Shown here piece by piece: positions 63,634 through 64,000 of a DNA stretch of 64,000 bases; within the stretch, counting starts at the first letter, position 1; every line of letters starts with the position of its first letter. Position numbers and translations under genes: made by a program. The notes beneath the pieces were generated by a model. That model made no database searches. It saw nothing but the letters and a program-made list of their open reading frames with translations, and was not told the origin of the DNA. The stretch comes from Spirochaetales bacterium. Its GTDB lineage: Bacteria > Spirochaetota > Spirochaetia > Sphaerochaetales > Sphaerochaetaceae. Where the stretch lies: assembly GCA_022788185.1 (NCBI GenBank), contig JALEVV010000063.1:1-64000 (forward strand), in the 5' to 3' direction.

Positions 63634-64000
63634 GTCTGGTACCACTGAGACCGATTCTGGATGCGACGGACAAGTATTCCTATGCACAGGGGGCTTTCAA
63701 CGTAAATGCGGTCTGTCAGGCCGAGGCCGTGATAAGGATTCACGAGCTCTTCAGATCCCCGGCGATCCTGCAGGGTGCGGATCTGGCTAATGGCTTCATG
63801 GGAGGGCGTACCGATTTCATGAATGCCACGATCGAGGACAAGAAGATCGGAGCCAGGAACATTGCCGCAGCGGTAAAGAAGTTCGCTGAAAACAGTCCTA
63901 TACCTATTGCGCTTCATCTTGATCACGGCCGTGATTTCGATTCGGTAAAGGCGGCAATTGACGGCGGATACACATCCGTCATGATCGACGGTTCATCCCT
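63630..64000 (+). CDS. fba: Class II fructose-bisphosphate aldolase (partial, runs off the window)
   Basis: Not in the ORF track because no stop lies in the window. The 123 codons read MSLVPLRPILDATDKYSYAQ, then GAFNVNAVCQAEAVI, IPIALHLDHGRDFDSVKAAI and GYTSVMIDGSS, the N-terminal third of a class II (zinc) aldolase. HLDHG supplies the catalytic Asp and a zinc His. It splits fructose-1,6-bisphosphate (or tagatose-1,6-bisphosphate) into triose phosphates. AAAGGAGGA precedes the ATG. It is the last visible gene of the amino-sugar operon. Confidence 0.92.
   Translation, partial: MSLVPLRPILDATDKYSYAQGAFNVNAVCQAEAVIRIHELFRSPAILQGADLANGFMGGRTDFMNATIEDKKIGARNIAAAVKKFAENSPIPIALHLDHGRDFDSVKAAIDGGYTSVMIDGSS

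Noticed and set aside
1-64000. CRISPR arrays, prophage, toxin-antitoxin or other defence cassettes
   Set aside because: No regularly spaced repeats, phage structural genes, integrase or paired toxin-antitoxin ORFs were seen in reading the window.

Overview
The window looks like chromosome from an anaerobic, saccharolytic spirochaete of the Sphaerochaeta/Treponema kind. This is inferred from gene content and order (gyrA-gyrB divergent from dnaA-dnaN-recF-DUF721-rpmH-rnpA-yidC-jag), a very long GH13 protein of a type I associate with this phylum, a MurA with Asp in place of the usual catalytic Cys, and oxygen-defence genes typical of anaerobes (PerR, rubrerythrin, flavodiiron protein). No taxonomic marker such as 16S rRNA is present, so the assignment is an inference. 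Coding density is high, and many neighbouring genes overlap by 4 to 20 bases (ATGA junctions).

Layout. 0-0.15 kb: right end of an IS200/IS605-type element with a broken tnpB tail. 0.2-4.1 kb: MFS exporter, two tRNA-Ser genes, a DUF454 membrane protein, trmD and a membrane diguanylate cyclase. 4.16-4.26 kb: SRP RNA on the minus strand, absent from the ORF track. 4.4-7.0 kb: dnaX-ybaB-recR. 7-11 kb (minus): peptide-type solute-binding lipoprotein, a gluconate-5-dehydrogenase-like SDR and a GH63/MGH1-like glycosidase, with promoter/operator candidates. 11-18.5 kb: lipid kinase, then a probable six-gene operon (MATE exporter, nagA, pepD, class-I amidotransferase-like hydrolase, outer-membrane-like protein, phosphoesterase lipoprotein). 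18.5-26.5 kb: flavodiiron protein, TraB-like protein, a decayed duplicate of the radA 3' end, radA, a cyclophilin-FKBP fusion, parB-parA and a NifU-like scaffold.

26.5-28.9 kb is a 2.4 kb AT-rich stretch without credible genes. It is bracketed by two pairs of near-perfect parS sites and is probably the chromosome partition centromere. 28.9-41 kb is the classical origin block. The dnaA-dnaN gap holds a perfect DnaA box and repeats of a TTTTCAACA-like motif. The same motifs form a second cluster near 45.1-45.4 kb, downstream of murA. 41-45 kb: perR-rubrerythrin, two small membrane proteins, a PfkB kinase and murA. 45.5-49 kb (minus): a sigma-54-activator-like AAA+ protein lacking a DNA-binding domain, rsmE and a C-terminal processing protease. 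49-54 kb: lgt, aminopeptidase P, gpmI and a YbaK protein. 54-60 kb (minus): two membrane proteins, the 1123-residue GH13 protein and pth. 60-64 kb: a YqfO-like protein, then an operon of phosphofructokinase-like, nagB-like, nagA and class II aldolase genes. Together these would carry N-acetylglucosamine-6-phosphate through fructose-1,6-bisphosphate to triose phosphates.

I did not find a clearly new multi-gene system. The observations most worth following up are the parS-flanked noncoding region, the duplicated motif cluster at 45 kb, the radA remnant, the residue changes in MurA, GyrA and NagB, the dual-family immunophilin and the HTH-less AAA+ protein. Start sites were moved from the ORF track where a Shine-Dalgarno sequence or family alignment favoured another codon, and each case is noted. 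No computation or database search was run. All homology statements rest on recognising motifs by eye.
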